A stretch of 64,000 bases of DNA from Rheinheimera texasensis DSM 17496. GTDB lineage: Bacteria > Pseudomonadota > Gammaproteobacteria > Enterobacterales > Alteromonadaceae. The stretch lies in the NCBI RefSeq assembly GCF_000711985.1, contig NZ_KL544005.1:103741-167740 (forward strand), read 5' to 3'. The position numbers and the translations under genes were made by a program. Positions 18,065 to 30,065 of this stretch are shown here, piece by piece; the stretch's first letter is position 1, and each line of letters starts with the position of its first letter. The notes below the pieces were generated by a model. That model was not told the DNA's origin. It made no database searches and saw only the letters and a list, made by a program, of their open reading frames with translations.

Positions 18065-19273
18065 TTAATGCATTTGCTTGAGGAATGACTGGCCATAAGC
18101 CATCGCATCCAGCGCAAAATAGTCAGCCAGCGTCTGGCCCATGTCAGCAAAACTGGCGCGTTCGCCGAGCGAGCCGGCTTTGATTTGCGGGCCATAACAC
18201 AACACCGGCACGTATTCACGGGTATGTTCAGTGCCAATCCAGGTGGGGTCGCAGCCGTGGTCAGCAGTTAATAACATCAGGCTGTCCGGTTCTAACATTG
18301 CCATTAACTCCGGCAAGCGGCTGTCGAAATACTCCAGCGCCTCACCGTAGCCGATGGGATCCCGGCGATGGCCGTAGTTCTGGTCAAAATCCACCAGATT
18401 GGTAAAAATCAGGCTGTTGTCCGGCGCCGCCTGATATTCGCTGATGGTTTTATCCACCAGTGCTGCCAGACCGTTGGCTTTCACTGCTTTGCTGATGCCC
18501 TGATGAGCATAGATGTCGGCGATTTTGCCAATACTGACGACAGTGCCCTGCGCTGCCGTTAACTTATCTAACAGCGTGGGTGCCGGTGGCAACACTGAAT
18601 AATCACGACGATTGCCGGTGCGGGCATAATTCGCCGGTGCATCACCAAGGAATGGCCGGGCGATGACGCGACCTATATTGTAGTCATCCAGCAACTGGCG
18701 GGCGGTTTCACAGAACTGATACAGGCGGTCCAGGCCAAAGTGGCTTTCGTGCGCTGCGACCTGAAACACGCTGTCGGCCGAGGTATAACAAATCGGCATG
18801 CCACTGCGGATATGTTCGTCGCCAAGCTTCACCAGGATGTCAGTACCGGAGGCGTGACAATTGCCGAGGATGCCGGCAACGCCGGTGCGACGGCACAGCT
18901 CATCGATTAGCTCTTGCGGGAAACTTTGTTGTTTATTGTGGAAATAGCCCCAGTCGAATAACACCGGGACGCCGGCAATTTCCCAGTGACCACTGGGCGT
19001 ATCTTTGCCACTGGACAATTCTCGGGCGTAACCATAAGCCCCGACTGTTGCTTCATTGTCGGCCACACAAGCCATTTCAGAAGACGCTGAGAACGCAGCT
19101 TTGACCAGACCCAGTCTGGCCAGGTTAGGCACCTGGAGCTGGCGGCCTTTGTGGTTTGCAAACGCCCTTGCAATGCTGGCAAAGGTATTAGCACCACTGT
19201 CACCAAATTTATCAGCATCCGGCGCACTGCCGATGCCAAAACTATCTAAAACCAGAATCACTGCTTTTTTCAT
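18065..19273 (-). CDS. deoB: Phosphopentomutase
   Basis: 402 aa from ATG 19273, which has AGAGG 7-8 bases upstream. The alkaline-phosphatase-superfamily metal sites are visible: [13 protein letters not shown] near the start, [13 protein letters not shown] in the middle and [12 protein letters not shown] near the end. Interconverts (deoxy)ribose-1- and 5-phosphates, the step after DeoD. First gene of deoB-deoD-gpt. deoC and deoA are not in this window, so the fate of deoxyribose-5-phosphate cannot be followed. Confidence 0.96.
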   Translation of the reverse strand: MKKAVILVLDSFGIGSAPDADKFGDSGANTFASIARAFANHKGRQLQVPNLARLGLVKAAFSASSEMACVADNEATVGAYGYARELSSGKDTPSGHWEIAGVPVLFDWGYFHNKQQSFPQELIDELCRRTGVAGILGNCHASGTDILVKLGDEHIRSGMPICYTSADSVFQVAAHESHFGLDRLYQFCETARQLLDDYNIGRVIARPFLGDAPANYARTGNRRDYSVLPPAPTLLDKLTAAQGTVVSIGKIADIYAHQGISKAVKANGLAALVDKTISEYQAAPDNSLIFTNLVDFDQNYGHRRDPIGYGEALEYFDSRLPELMAMLEPDSLMLLTADHGCDPTWIGTEHTREYVPVLCYGPQIKAGSLGERASFADMGQTLADYFALDAMAYGQSFLKQMH

Positions 19274-19550
19274 GGTCGAACCTCTACAGCGCAAGATCTG
19301 CAAGCCAGTGGACTCACAGCAGATACGATAACCATAGCTGAAGCGGAAACTGTTGATACTCAGTCTGCACTGACCGCTGTGTTTTTCAGCAATATGGCCA
19401 AACTAACCCCCTGTTGCGGCGCAAAAGCAAAAAGGGGCACGCAGATTAAGCCGAATGCGAAGAATTAGCAACTACTTAACTGAATGCTGACAACATTAGG
19501 CACAAACCTGTCCGTCAAATAAACGCAGTGAAATTTTCGAAGGTGCAGAA

Positions 19551-19582
19551 AATCAAAAACCCCGGATAAAATCCGGGGTTTT
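19551..19582 (-). terminator. Terminator of the Phe-Thr-Phe tRNA operon
   Basis: 12-bp stem AAAACCCCGGAT/ATCCGGGGTTTT with loop AAA, followed on the minus strand by TTTTTGATTTT; 6 bp past the last tRNA. Confidence 0.92.
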
Positions 19583-19588
19583 GAAGAG

Positions 19589-19664
19589 TGGTGCCCAGAG
19601 GCGGAATCGAACCACCGACACGCGGATTTTCAATCCGCTGCTCTACCGACTGAGCTATCTGGGC
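19589..19664 (-). tRNA. tRNA-Phe (GAA), downstream copy
   Basis: 76 nt with encoded CCA; acceptor GCCCAGA/TCTGGGC, anticodon loop TTGAAAA giving GAA. Identical in sequence to the copy at 19823-19898. Confidence 0.98.
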
Positions 19665-19678
19665 AAAAATATCTGAAA

Positions 19679-19754
<76 letters not shown>

Positions 19755-19822
19755 ATTTTCATTGCGAAACGGGTTTCGGCTTTTTAGCGAAATGATATGT
19801 AAAATCAAGACACTGGAATTTA

Positions 19823-19898
19823 TGGTGCCCAGAGGCGGAATCGAACCACCGACACGCGGATTTTCAATCCGCTGCTCTACCGACTGAGCTATCTGGGC
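19823..19898 (-). tRNA. tRNA-Phe (GAA), upstream copy
   Basis: 76 nt with CCA, anticodon GAA, identical to the copy at 19589-19664. First gene of the operon. Confidence 0.98.
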
Positions 19899-19908
19899 AA
19901 CGGGGGGT

Positions 19909-19937
19909 ATTAAACGGATTTTGCCGATCCAAGTCAA
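19909..19937 (-). promoter_or_regulatory. Sigma-70 promoter of the Phe-Thr-Phe tRNA operon
   Basis: Minus strand: TTGACT, 17-bp spacer, TTTAAT, followed by ACCCCCCG, a GC-rich discriminator like that of the tRNA-Leu promoter. Confidence 0.82.
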
Positions 19938-20143
19938 CTTTTTTTTGGCTGCAATCGTCTGACCGCTTATGGATTGAACAAATCCGCCAATTCTGCTGGA
20001 ACTATCGGCAATTTTTCAGCAAAACCACCACAGTAATCAGCATAAGCACTGTACTGCGTGGCCATAAAATTTCTGAAACTTCTCAGATAATTAGAAAAAT
20101 CTGATTAAAATGAAAGGACTTCCACTTTTCCTCACCCACCTGT

Positions 20144-22816
20144 ATGGCACAATCAAGCTTTAAAACCCCGTTGTTACTTATCTGGCTGCTTGCTGTTTGC
20201 TGTTGTTTGTTCCTTAGCGCACTTTGGGGCCAGGCCTGGTACCAGCAATATCAGCAAGATAATGTTCAAAGGCTGCAACTTCAGCATCAATTGACTCTGA
20301 CCAGTCAGTTGTTGCCAGCAAATATTGCTTCAATGCGCCTGGAACAAGCCAACGCGCAACTAGAAAATTTGCTGGCTGCACCACAACAGCAAGCCTTGTA
20401 TCTGCTCGGTCAAGACCAACAAGTGCTGGCTCACACACCAGGCATCGCTGGTTTTAATCCACTGCTGACGGACTTGCTTCAAGATGATTTATTAATCGCC
20501 CGTTTACCCACTTCGCAAGGTGAACTCATTCTGGTCACCCGACAGATTCAGACCAACTGGCAATTCTGGGTCCTGCTTGCCGCAGGCGGTACTGTATTTT
20601 TACTGATGTTGGGCTGGCTCCCCATACTGTTGTTTGAACGGCGTTGGCAACAACAACAGCAGTGTTTAATAGACCAGCTGTTGCAATGCATTGGCAAACA
20701 TCATTTTGACCAAACGCTGACAATGCCCGCCAGTCTGCAAGCACTTGAGCATCCAATACAGCTGTTATTGCAATACTGCCGTGAGCAACAACAGCAGTTG
20801 GAAAAGATAAAAGCTGATTGCGCGGTACTGCAACATGAACTCGATGATAAAATCCTGCAACGGACCGAAGCGCTGGCGGCAGCAAAAATCAGTGCGGAGC
20901 GCGCCAATGAAGCCAAATCCACTTTTCTGGCGACCATGAGCCATGAGATCCGCACGCCGATGAACGGCATCATCGGTACTGTGGATTTACTCAGGAATAC
21001 AATGTTGAGCAGCAATCAGTTGCGGCTCACAAACACCATCCGCGAGTCAGCTTTTGCGTTGTTACGCATCCTCGACGACATTCTCGATTTTTCCAAAATT
21101 GAAGCCGGCAAAATGGAAATTGAACATATTCCGTTGTCGGTTAACGAAGTCGCTGAAGCTGTTGCCCAGGTTATGTTTACCGTGGCGCTGCAACGCCAGT
21201 TGCAGCTGACAGTCTTTGTCGACCCGGCCATTCCAGAATCGCTGATTGGCGACCCGGTACGGCTGCGGCAAATTCTGTACAACCTGACCGGCAACGCTAT
21301 CAAATTTACCGAAACTCAGCCTGGGCAGCGCGGTAAAGTGCAAATCAGAGCAGAACTGCTCGACAACAATCTGGAATTCTGTCAGGTGCGGATTTCGGTA
21401 ACCGACAACGGCAAAGGCATGTCCCCGCGCCAGCTCAATCAGCTGTTTCAACCGTTTTTGCAAGCTGAGGGATCTATCACCCGCAAATATGGCGGCACCG
21501 GCCTCGGCTTATCGATTTGCCGACAACTGACTGAACTGATGTTTGGCCGCATTGATGTCCAGAGTGAAATCGGCAAAGGCAGTGTATTTACAGTCGTGCT
21601 GCCACTGCGCCATGCCGAAGAACAGATCGGCACAGTTCAACCTGATTTAACTGAGCAACGCGTGGTGATCAGTAGCGAAGACCCAGACACCATCGACTTG
21701 CTGGATGGTTATCTGCGCGCCTTTGGTGCCGCACCTGAAACTGTGCCTTATCCGCAGCTTTGGCAGCAGCAGGCGGCGTTATATATTGTCGACAGCAGTT
21801 TGCAGACCGATTTTTACTGGCCGGCGACTTTACCGGGCCCGGTGTTGTGCCTGACCGGTGCTGAGGCTCCTCTGCAAAGCGCACCAGAAGGTGCGCAGCT
21901 GCTGGAAATGAATCCGCTGTGCCGCAGCAGTTTAGTGACAAGCCTGCTGCGATTGCAGGGCAAAGAACCAGCAGCGCTGTCCATTCGAACTGCAAGCGGC
22001 AAAGCTGAAGTCAGCCCGCATGCGCCACTGCTACTGTTAGCCGAAGATAATCCGATGAACCAGAAAGTTTTAGTAGAGCAACTGCAAACGCTTGGCTATC
22101 GGGTGGAAGTCGCGGACGATGGTCAGATCGCGCTGGATAAATGGCGGCAATACCGCTACCCGCTGCTGCTCACTGATTTACACATGCCCCAGCTCAGCGG
22201 TTACGATCTCGCCCGCGCCATCCGCAAAGAAGCGTCACAGTATGACGACGAAGAGATTGTATATACCCGTATTGTGGCCATCACGGCAAATGCGCTCAAA
22301 GGTGAAGCACAGAAGTGCCTGAGCGTTGGCATGGACGACTACCTGACCAAGCCGGTCGAACTGGCAAAATTAAACGCGGTGCTGCAGCGCTGGCTGCCAT
22401 TGCCAACGGGGACAGACAGCCAGACCAAATCCACGACGCTGGCCGCCGGCGCAGCCAACCAACAGAGTGACCATACGCCGATTTGCTTTACCACTATCGC
22501 CAATTTCTTAGGGCCAGATCCGCACAAGCATCAGGAATATCTCAATTATTTCACTACGCAGGCAGAAGGACTGTTACAACAGTTGCAGCAAGCGGTCACT
22601 GAGATGCAAACAGAGCGCTGTCGCAGCCTGGCACATCAGCTGAAATCTATGGCAAAAAGTGTCGGAGCCTTAAATTTGTCAGCGTTGGCGTTACAGCTTG
22701 AACAGGCTGCAGACAGCGACAATGCCGGGACTGAACCGCTTTCTGAGCTATTTAGCGCCTTACAGCAGAGTTTTCTGCAGGTTACGGCCTACGTCGCCGA
22801 CCGTTATAAAACCTGA
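20144..22816 (+). CDS. BarA-like hybrid sensor kinase (HisKA-HATPase-REC-Hpt)
   Basis: 890 aa. Two membrane segments (about 10-28 and 144-166) enclose a short periplasmic sensor. A coiled coil (about 170-260) leads to the H box [12 protein letters not shown] (H267), the N box [17 protein letters not shown] and GTGLGLSI. A receiver follows with D678 in LLTDLHMP, and an Hpt domain with H831 in [14 protein letters not shown]. This is the four-module phosphorelay layout of BarA/ArcB-type tripartite sensors, passing phosphate to a separate regulator. A degenerate receiver-like stretch may occupy about 505-590. The stimulus and partner are unknown; sixA at 7625 encodes a phosphatase for such Hpt domains in other bacteria. 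Confidence 0.92.
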   Translation: MAQSSFKTPLLLIWLLAVCCCLFLSALWGQAWYQQYQQDNVQRLQLQHQLTLTSQLLPANIASMRLEQANAQLENLLAAPQQQALYLLGQDQQVLAHTPGIAGFNPLLTDLLQDDLLIARLPTSQGELILVTRQIQTNWQFWVLLAAGGTVFLLMLGWLPILLFERRWQQQQQCLIDQLLQCIGKHHFDQTLTMPASLQALEHPIQLLLQYCREQQQQLEKIKADCAVLQHELDDKILQRTEALAAAKISAERANEAKSTFLATMSHEIRTPMNGIIGTVDLLRNTMLSSNQLRLTNTIRESAFALLRILDDILDFSKIEAGKMEIEHIPLSVNEVAEAVAQVMFTVALQRQLQLTVFVDPAIPESLIGDPVRLRQILYNLTGNAIKFTETQPGQRGKVQIRAELLDNNLEFCQVRISVTDNGKGMSPRQLNQLFQPFLQAEGSITRKYGGTGLGLSICRQLTELMFGRIDVQSEIGKGSVFTVVLPLRHAEEQIGTVQPDLTEQRVVISSEDPDTIDLLDGYLRAFGAAPETVPYPQLWQQQAALYIVDSSLQTDFYWPATLPGPVLCLTGAEAPLQSAPEGAQLLEMNPLCRSSLVTSLLRLQGKEPAALSIRTASGKAEVSPHAPLLLLAEDNPMNQKVLVEQLQTLGYRVEVADDGQIALDKWRQYRYPLLLTDLHMPQLSGYDLARAIRKEASQYDDEEIVYTRIVAITANALKGEAQKCLSVGMDDYLTKPVELAKLNAVLQRWLPLPTGTDSQTKSTTLAAGAANQQSDHTPICFTTIANFLGPDPHKHQEYLNYFTTQAEGLLQQLQQAVTEMQTERCRSLAHQLKSMAKSVGALNLSALALQLEQAADSDNAGTEPLSELFSALQQSFLQVTAYVADRYKT

Positions 22817-22874
22817 ATGCGCTTTATAACGGCCGGCCGGTGTGGACTCACTGATCCGGAACTGCCGGGGCAGA

Positions 22875-24156
<1,282 letters not shown>

Positions 24157-24302
24157 AACAACACTCCGGAAAATCGGCAAAAGATGGACTGAGCGGCATA
24201 TTTTGCATGGAAGCTGAGGCAGCGTCCATCCCCGTCTCAGAAAAGCCCACGGCCGCGCCTGAGTTGAGTCACTAACTTACGGGTTTCAGGCCACAGCTCG
24301 CC

Positions 24303-24333
24303 AAATAACAAAGCCACCGGCGGGTGGCTTTGT
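24303..24333 (-). terminator. Terminator of the HD-GYP response regulator gene
   Basis: 11-bp stem ACAAAGCCACC/GGTGGCTTTGT with loop GGCG; modest T content (TTATTT) on the minus strand. Lies 17 bp past the stop. Confidence 0.75.
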
Positions 24334-24350
24334 ACGTTATTGCCGTTGAC

Positions 24351-25904
24351 TTATTCTTCGTCAGGATACTTCTGCAAAATGGCTTCAATCCGATCGATGC
24401 GGTTTTTTAAAATCTCCACCAGTTTCGGGTCAAATTGCCGGCCGGCTTCGCTTTCGATATGTGACAAAGTCGCCTCTGGCGTCCACGGCGATTTATAACA
24501 ACGCCGGTGCCGCAGCGCATCGTAGACATCAGCCACCGCAGCGATACGGCCATAAATGTGAATGTCTTCGCCGCGCTTACCGGCAGGATAGCCGCTGCCG
24601 TCCCATTTTTCATGATGATCACGGGCAATCACAGCACCAGCCTGGATAATGGCACGTTTGGAGTTTTTCAAAATTTCATAACCGATGCTCGAGTGTGTCT
24701 TCATCACTTCCCACTCATGCTCGGCCAGTTTCATCGGTTTATTTAAAATGCCGTCTGGAATGCCCACTTTGCCAACGTCGTGCAACGGCGAGGCAAACAT
24801 CAGCTTTTCTGCTTCATCTGTTGCCAGGCCATAAGCGGTCGCCAGTTCGTAACAGATAAACGCAACTCGTTTGACATGATTACCGGTTTCAATGGAGCGC
24901 TGCTCGACGGCTTCACTGAGCCGATAAACAATTTCACGTTGGGTGTCTTCAATTTCGTGCTGTAACTGCACGTTTTCATAGGCAATTTGGACGTTTTGCG
25001 AAAACAGTTCAATCAACCGTTTCTGCGTTTCATTGACCTGATTTGGCAGCCCGGACACGTACAACAATGAACCATGGGTAAATTTACTGGTGCAATATGC
25101 CACCAGATAGTTTTCACGATAGACAATACTGCGGCTTTTCAGCGCCTGATGGAAAGCATCCATCAGTGTCGGATCCAGAACATCAGACACAGCACGGCCT
25201 TCCTGATGTTCAAATTCGCCAAGACCGGCAAATACCACCAGCTGATCCGGATCGGTATTCTCATAAATATTACCGGCCACCAACGACGAAGTAACCAGTA
25301 AAGCGTCTTCGTCACAACCCAGAATCGACGTCAGCTGCTGCAGCACGCCATCGATAAATTGCTCCATCGAATGCGAGGAAAATAAATCAGCAGAGGCAGT
25401 AATGATTTTTTCCAGGCCGCGACGACTGTTATCAATCGACAGGATGTCGCGGTAAGAGCGCAGACTGGACATGATTACGGTGAAGAGTTTTTGCGCAGTC
25501 AGTTCAGTTTTAGATTTGTAGTCATTGATGTCGTAGTTGACGATAACCTGCCGCTCCGGCGCCTGGCCCGGCTGGCCAGTGCGCAAAATGATGCGCACAT
25601 AATGATTGTGTAGCTCTTCGCGAATATAACGGGCGACGATTAAACCGGCGTCATCGGACTCCATCACTACGTCGAGCAGGATGATGGCGGCATCATGATG
25701 TTCGGCAATCAGTTTTTTAGCCTCTGCACCTGAGTAGGCGCTGAAAAACTCCAGATTTTTGCCCTGAAAAGAGAAGTCGCTGAGTGCTAACTTCGTTACC
25801 GCATGCACTTCCGGTTCATCGTCTACGATCAGCACCTTCCAGCTGCCGTTATGTTGCGGTACTTGCTCTTCCGGTTCATCCGCAAATAAAAAATCGTTCG
25901 CCAC
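24351..25904 (-). CDS. Response regulator REC-DUF3369-HD-GYP (c-di-GMP phosphodiesterase)
   Basis: 517 aa. The receiver (about 20-145) has acidic pocket DDE at 28-30 and phosphoacceptor D78 in ILLDVVMES. A DUF3369 sensory domain covers about 150-315. The HD-GYP domain carries H375/D376 in HDVGKVGIP, TH, and HHEKWDGSGYP plus VADVYDAL, all residues expected of an active enzyme that opens cyclic di-GMP. The N-terminal 300 residues closely resemble those of the protein at 60953-63175, which ends in GGDEF-EAL instead. It has its own terminator and sits within the otherwise conserved prmC-sirB2-kdsA block. No partner kinase is adjacent. Confidence 0.93.
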   Translation of the reverse strand: MANDFLFADEPEEQVPQHNGSWKVLIVDDEPEVHAVTKLALSDFSFQGKNLEFFSAYSGAEAKKLIAEHHDAAIILLDVVMESDDAGLIVARYIREELHNHYVRIILRTGQPGQAPERQVIVNYDINDYKSKTELTAQKLFTVIMSSLRSYRDILSIDNSRRGLEKIITASADLFSSHSMEQFIDGVLQQLTSILGCDEDALLVTSSLVAGNIYENTDPDQLVVFAGLGEFEHQEGRAVSDVLDPTLMDAFHQALKSRSIVYRENYLVAYCTSKFTHGSLLYVSGLPNQVNETQKRLIELFSQNVQIAYENVQLQHEIEDTQREIVYRLSEAVEQRSIETGNHVKRVAFICYELATAYGLATDEAEKLMFASPLHDVGKVGIPDGILNKPMKLAEHEWEVMKTHSSIGYEILKNSKRAIIQAGAVIARDHHEKWDGSGYPAGKRGEDIHIYGRIAAVADVYDALRHRRCYKSPWTPEATLSHIESEAGRQFDPKLVEILKNRIDRIEAILQKYPDEE

Positions 25905-26083
25905 GCTTGTTCCCTCTTGAGCTTCGTCTACTTGATCGCAGTAGCTTAAGTGATTGAGATGAATTAATTATTTTTAAGAAGAATCAGCAATAGTTATATG
26001 CGCTATTCCAGCGCTGGTCAAAAGATTGCGGCAAATTACCGTGAAAAGTACCGGGGGAATTTATTGATAAAAATGCGACTGAC

Positions 26084-26938
26084 TTAACGCGGCAAACGGC
26101 CGCCACTGATCCGCCAGTTACCGCCATAATCTCGTCTTGAGCTAACGTCGATGAACCCGGCTTGCTGCAGGATTTGCTGCACGGCCTCATGTTGCTGATG
26201 ACCATGCTCCAGATAGATCCAGCCGCCCGGCTGTAAATACGCTGGCGCCTGAGTGCAGATCTGCCGGATATCGGCCAGGCCGTCTTCTGCCGCGACCAAC
26301 GCTGTTAGCGGCTCATATCGCACGTCCCCCTGCGTCAAATGCGGATCTTCGGCGTCAATATAAGGTGGATTGGACAGGATTAAATCAAAACGTTGGCCGG
26401 CGACGGCCTGATACCAGTCGCTTTGCAGGATCCGGGCGTTCTCAAGCTGCAGGCGGCAACGATTGCGCTCCGCAAGTGCCACTGCATCAGCAGAATAATC
26501 AACCGCGGTCAGTTGCCACTGTGGCCGCTGTGACGCCAGCGTCAGCGCTATAGCACCGGTGCCGGTGCCCAAATCCAGCACTTGTGCATCGGCTGGCAAA
26601 GCAAGCTGCAAGGCCTGTTCGACTAATAGCTCTGTATCAGGTCTGGGGATTAAGGTACAAGGTGCGACTTCCAGCTCTAAGTCCCAGAACCACCAGCGCC
26701 CGGTAATATAGGCCAGTGGTTCGCCGCTGGCGCGCCGCTGTAGGGCAGAATTTAAGCAGTTGAGTTCGGCATCGCTGAGTGGTTGTTCAAGATACAACCG
26801 CTCACTGGCCGGATTTTTATCCAGCACATCGGCCCAGAGCCGGCTGGCTTCAAATTTGAGATCTGTCGCCTGCGGGTCTTGCTGCGCCAGCGCCTGCAGC
26901 GCCGTTTCGGCCTCTGCCAGCCACTGGCGCAATAACAT
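26084..26938 (-). CDS. prmC: Peptide chain release factor N5-glutamine methyltransferase
   Basis: 284 aa. SAM-binding VLDLGTGTGAIAL and the catalytic NPPYI are present. Methylates the Gln of the GGQ motif in release factors, including RF1 encoded just upstream. Its ATG shares one base with the prfA stop (TGATG), so the two are translationally coupled, as in E. coli. Confidence 0.96.
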   Translation of the reverse strand: MLLRQWLAEAETALQALAQQDPQATDLKFEASRLWADVLDKNPASERLYLEQPLSDAELNCLNSALQRRASGEPLAYITGRWWFWDLELEVAPCTLIPRPDTELLVEQALQLALPADAQVLDLGTGTGAIALTLASQRPQWQLTAVDYSADAVALAERNRCRLQLENARILQSDWYQAVAGQRFDLILSNPPYIDAEDPHLTQGDVRYEPLTALVAAEDGLADIRQICTQAPAYLQPGGWIYLEHGHQQHEAVQQILQQAGFIDVSSRRDYGGNWRISGGRLPR

Positions 26939-28029
26939 CAGCGATTTTCCTCGGCAAGGGCCGCCAGTTGGTCGGCCTGATGCTCGTGACTCAGCGGTTC
27001 CAGCACTGCATCTAAATCGCCTTCCATTACATCAAGTAATTTGTAAATGGTCAGGTTGATGCGATGGTCAGTTAACCGGCCTTGCGGGAAGTTATAAGTG
27101 CGGATGCGCTCTGATCGATCGCCGGAGCCGACCAGCAAGCGCCGGGTTGATTCTTCTGCCAGCCGGTGTTTTTCATCTTCGGCAGCCTGAATACGTGACT
27201 GCAGCACCGACATGGCGCGGGCGCGGTTTTTATGCTGCGAACGTTCGTCCTGACATTCCACCACAATACCGGTCGGAATGTGCGTGATCCGAATGGCTGA
27301 ATCCGTTCTGTTGACGTGCTGACCACCAGCGCCGGACGCCCGGTAAGTATCGACTTTTAAATCGGCCGGGTTGATTTCGATGGCTTCACTTTCCGGCACT
27401 TCCGGCATAATGGCGACAGTACAGGCTGAAGTGTGCACCCGGCCTTGTGATTCAGTGGCTGGTACCCGTTGCACGCGGTGGCCACCGGATTCAAACTTCA
27501 GGACGCCGTAGGCCCCTTCGCCCTGCACACTGGCGATCACTTCTTTATAACCACCGTGTTCACCATCGTTACAGCTGACAATTTCAACTTTAAAGCGGCG
27601 CTTCTCACAGTAACGGCTGTACATGCGGAATAAATCACCGGCGAAAATCGCCGCCTCGTCACCACCTGCGCCGGCCCTGATCTCGAGGAAACAGTTATTG
27701 TTGTCGTTGGGGTCTTTAGGCAACAACAGGATTTGCAGTTCCTGATCCAGCTGTTCGATGCGCTCTTTGCCGGATTTAAATTCTTCCTGCGCCATTTCGC
27801 GCATGTCCGGATCTGAATCCTTCAGCATTTCTTCGGCACTTTGCAAATCATCCTGCGCCTGACGGTACTGGGCAAAATGCTGAGCAATTGGCTCGAGTTG
27901 GCTGTATTCGCGGGATAACTCGCGGAATTTATTCTGATCCGAGATCACAGCAGCGTCGCTAAGCAGCGCCTGCACTTCTTCATAACGCTCGACCAGACCT
28001 TCGAGTTTGCGATATACCGATTCTTTCAT
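26938..28029 (-). CDS. prfA: Peptide chain release factor 1
   Basis: 363 aa, typical RF1 length. [15 protein letters not shown] holds the GGQ tripeptide that triggers peptidyl-tRNA hydrolysis; the downstream [11 protein letters not shown] helix is also typical. Reads UAA and UAG stops. 42 bp after hemA, with no strong Shine-Dalgarno sequence ahead of the ATG (GTATTTATTGCTCC). The coupling with prmC makes the substrate and its methylase co-expressed. Confidence 0.97.
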   Translation of the reverse strand: MKESVYRKLEGLVERYEEVQALLSDAAVISDQNKFRELSREYSQLEPIAQHFAQYRQAQDDLQSAEEMLKDSDPDMREMAQEEFKSGKERIEQLDQELQILLLPKDPNDNNNCFLEIRAGAGGDEAAIFAGDLFRMYSRYCEKRRFKVEIVSCNDGEHGGYKEVIASVQGEGAYGVLKFESGGHRVQRVPATESQGRVHTSACTVAIMPEVPESEAIEINPADLKVDTYRASGAGGQHVNRTDSAIRITHIPTGIVVECQDERSQHKNRARAMSVLQSRIQAAEDEKHRLAEESTRRLLVGSGDRSERIRTYNFPQGRLTDHRINLTIYKLLDVMEGDLDAVLEPLSHEHQADQLAALAEENR

Positions 28030-28071
28030 GGAGCAATAAATACCTGATTAATTACCTGATAAAACATCCAA

Positions 28072-29313
28072 CTACACATCTAACAGCGTGTTGATTAATG
28101 TCTGAGGTTGCGTGGTGTCGTCCTGCAGCAACTGCCGGATAGTCCGGGTAGGAGCATGCATGAGCCTGTTGCTGAGTTTAGTCGCTAATTCCGTCATCAC
28201 CTTGTCAGCACTCTGGCCGCTGGCAAGCTGATTCAGCGCCCGTTGTAGTAATTCCTGTTTGACCGCCTCACAGCGCTCACGATAGTCGCGTACCCAGTCA
28301 ATATTGCCCTGCAGTGACAACCACTGACTGAAATCGGCTACGCCTTCAGCAATCATCTGCTCAGCCTGTTCTGCGGCATGCTGGCGCGACTGCATATTCT
28401 GCGCAACGATATTTTGTAAATCGTCGACTGTGTAAAGATAAGCATCTTCTAATTCCGCCACCTGCGCTTCGATATCACGCGGCACTGCCAAATCGACCAG
28501 AAACATCGGTTTGTGCCGCCGTTTCTTTAAGGCCTGTTCGACCATACCTTTACCGACGATCGGCAGCGTACTGGCGGTAGAACTTATGACCACATCAGCA
28601 TCGACCAGCGCCTGCGGCACCTGGGATAAAGTCACCACCTGGCCGTTAAACTGGCCGGCCAGCGCTGCTGCGCGGTCATATGAGCGGTTGGCGACGGTTA
28701 AATGCGCTGCGCCTTGCTCCAGCAAATGTTTGGCGACTAATTCGATGGTTTCACCGGCACCAATCAATAACACTTTGACATCATTGAGTTTGCCGAAAAT
28801 TTGTCTGGCTAGAGTAACCGCGGCAAAAGCCACCGATACCGCACTGGCACCGATTTCAGTGTCGGTGCGCACTTGTTTGGCGACAGCAAAAGTTTTCTGA
28901 AACAGCCGTTCAAATACCGGCTGGATAGTGCCGAGCTGACGCGACTGGCTGTACGCCTGTTTCACCTGGCCTAAAATTTGCGGCTCACCAAGCACTAAAG
29001 AATCAAGGCCACAAGCCACCCGCATCAAGTGCGTCGAGGCGGCATCATCACTATGCAGATATAAATGCGGTTCTACATCAGCGCGGTTTAACTGATGAAA
29101 TTGCGTCAGCCAGTCAATCACTTGTTTCGATTGTTCGCTGCTGCCGCTAAAATACAGCTCAGTTCTGTTACAGGTGGACACTATCACCGCATCTGTCACC
29201 GCCGTTTTGGCCGTCAGATCCAGCAAAGCTTCAGCGATTTGCTCTGGCGCAAAAGCCAGTTGCTCGCGAAGCGCCACTGGTGCTGTTTTGTGATTGATGC
29301 CAAGTGCAAAAAT
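28072..29313 (-). CDS. hemA: Glutamyl-tRNA reductase, probable ATT start
   Basis: First step of C5 haem synthesis: reduces glutamyl-tRNA to glutamate-1-semialdehyde. STCNRTELY holds the catalytic Cys; LVLGEPQILGQVKQAY and the Rossmann motif LLIGAGETIELVAKHL follow. The only standard in-frame start is GTG at 29277, but it would cut off the conserved N-terminus. Reading upstream in the same frame gives MFALGINHKTAPVALRE if translation starts at ATT (29313), which matches other HemA proteins (ALGINHKTA). AGGTG stands 7 bases before this ATT; the preceding frame has TGA at 29322-29320 with no ATG, GTG or TTG between. ATC at 29319 is the alternative but too near the ribosome site. 413 aa, against 418 in E. 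coli. Divergent from lolB. Confidence 0.9.
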   Translation of the reverse strand: MFALGINHKTAPVALREQLAFAPEQIAEALLDLTAKTAVTDAVIVSTCNRTELYFSGSSEQSKQVIDWLTQFHQLNRADVEPHLYLHSDDAASTHLMRVACGLDSLVLGEPQILGQVKQAYSQSRQLGTIQPVFERLFQKTFAVAKQVRTDTEIGASAVSVAFAAVTLARQIFGKLNDVKVLLIGAGETIELVAKHLLEQGAAHLTVANRSYDRAAALAGQFNGQVVTLSQVPQALVDADVVISSTASTLPIVGKGMVEQALKKRRHKPMFLVDLAVPRDIEAQVAELEDAYLYTVDDLQNIVAQNMQSRQHAAEQAEQMIAEGVADFSQWLSLQGNIDWVRDYRERCEAVKQELLQRALNQLASGQSADKVMTELATKLSNRLMHAPTRTIRQLLQDDTTQPQTLINTLLDV

Positions 29314-29462
29314 AGCGATTCACCTAAAAAATTAAACGCCGCTTCGGTCTGTTCAGCCCAAAGTCACGAAGAAAGGCGCGATTGTACGAAAATCCACTGA
29401 CGCTGAAAAGCCTGCTGCAATGGCCAGCGTCTGTCATCCGCCCGTTTCAGACAGGAAAAACT

Positions 29463-30065
29463 GTGTTTTTAAAGCAAAATCTCTGGGCCAGCTGTTTGCT
29501 GGGCCTGCTGTTAACCGGCTGTGCCAGCCAACCAGTCACCCAAGTTTCACGCCCGCTGCCTGCCGCCGAACGTGAGCAGGCGCTGGATGCAATGACTGAA
29601 TATAGCGTGGTCGCAGCGCTTGGCGTCAAAGCGCCGGGCGAAAATGTCAGCGGCACACTGAACTGGCAGCAGCAAGGCCCTTATTATCAGGCGTCTATGA
29701 CCAATTTCCTCGGCCTGACGGTATTTGAACTCAGCACACATGAAGGTGGCGCGACGGTGAAAGTCGATGGCCAGACGCATCAGGCGATGTCTGCCGGCGC
29801 TTTGCTGGATTATTTATCCGGCTGGTCTTTGCCGATTGAAGAGATGCAGCTGTGGCTCAAAGGCTTGCCGGGCCCCAGCAGTGAAAACTTACAGCGCGAC
29901 GGCATGGGCCGCCTGACCAGTTTCACCCTGACCGACAGCCGCGCCCGGCAATGGCAGGTCAGCTACACGGACTTTTTCCCCGACGCCAAATCACTACCGC
30001 GCAAAATGCAGCTGCAATCCGGTGAAACCCGCTTAAAACTGGTGATCCGGGAGTGGCAGCCATGA
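29463..30065 (+). CDS. lolB: Outer-membrane lipoprotein LolB
   Basis: 200 aa from GTG 29463, preceded by AGGA at 6 bases; an earlier TTG at 29382 would put 27 residues before the signal peptide. Lipoprotein signal with lipobox LLTGC. The body, including [22 protein letters not shown] beta strands and a C-terminal KLVIREW, matches LolB (E. coli 207 aa). LolB takes lipoproteins from LolA and inserts them in the outer membrane. Overlaps ispE by 4 bp (ATGA) and faces hemA, the conserved gammaproteobacterial arrangement. Confidence 0.93.
   Translation: MFLKQNLWASCLLGLLLTGCASQPVTQVSRPLPAAEREQALDAMTEYSVVAALGVKAPGENVSGTLNWQQQGPYYQASMTNFLGLTVFELSTHEGGATVKVDGQTHQAMSAGALLDYLSGWSLPIEEMQLWLKGLPGPSSENLQRDGMGRLTSFTLTDSRARQWQVSYTDFFPDAKSLPRKMQLQSGETRLKLVIREWQP

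Noticed and set aside
28072..29277. hemA beginning at the GTG at 29277
   Set aside because: Would remove the conserved ALGINHKTAP N-terminus that the same frame encodes upstream, and AGGTG fits ATT at 29313 instead.
29382..29462. N-terminal extension of lolB from TTG 29382
   Set aside because: Puts 27 polar residues before the lipoprotein signal; GTG 29463 has its own ribosome site.
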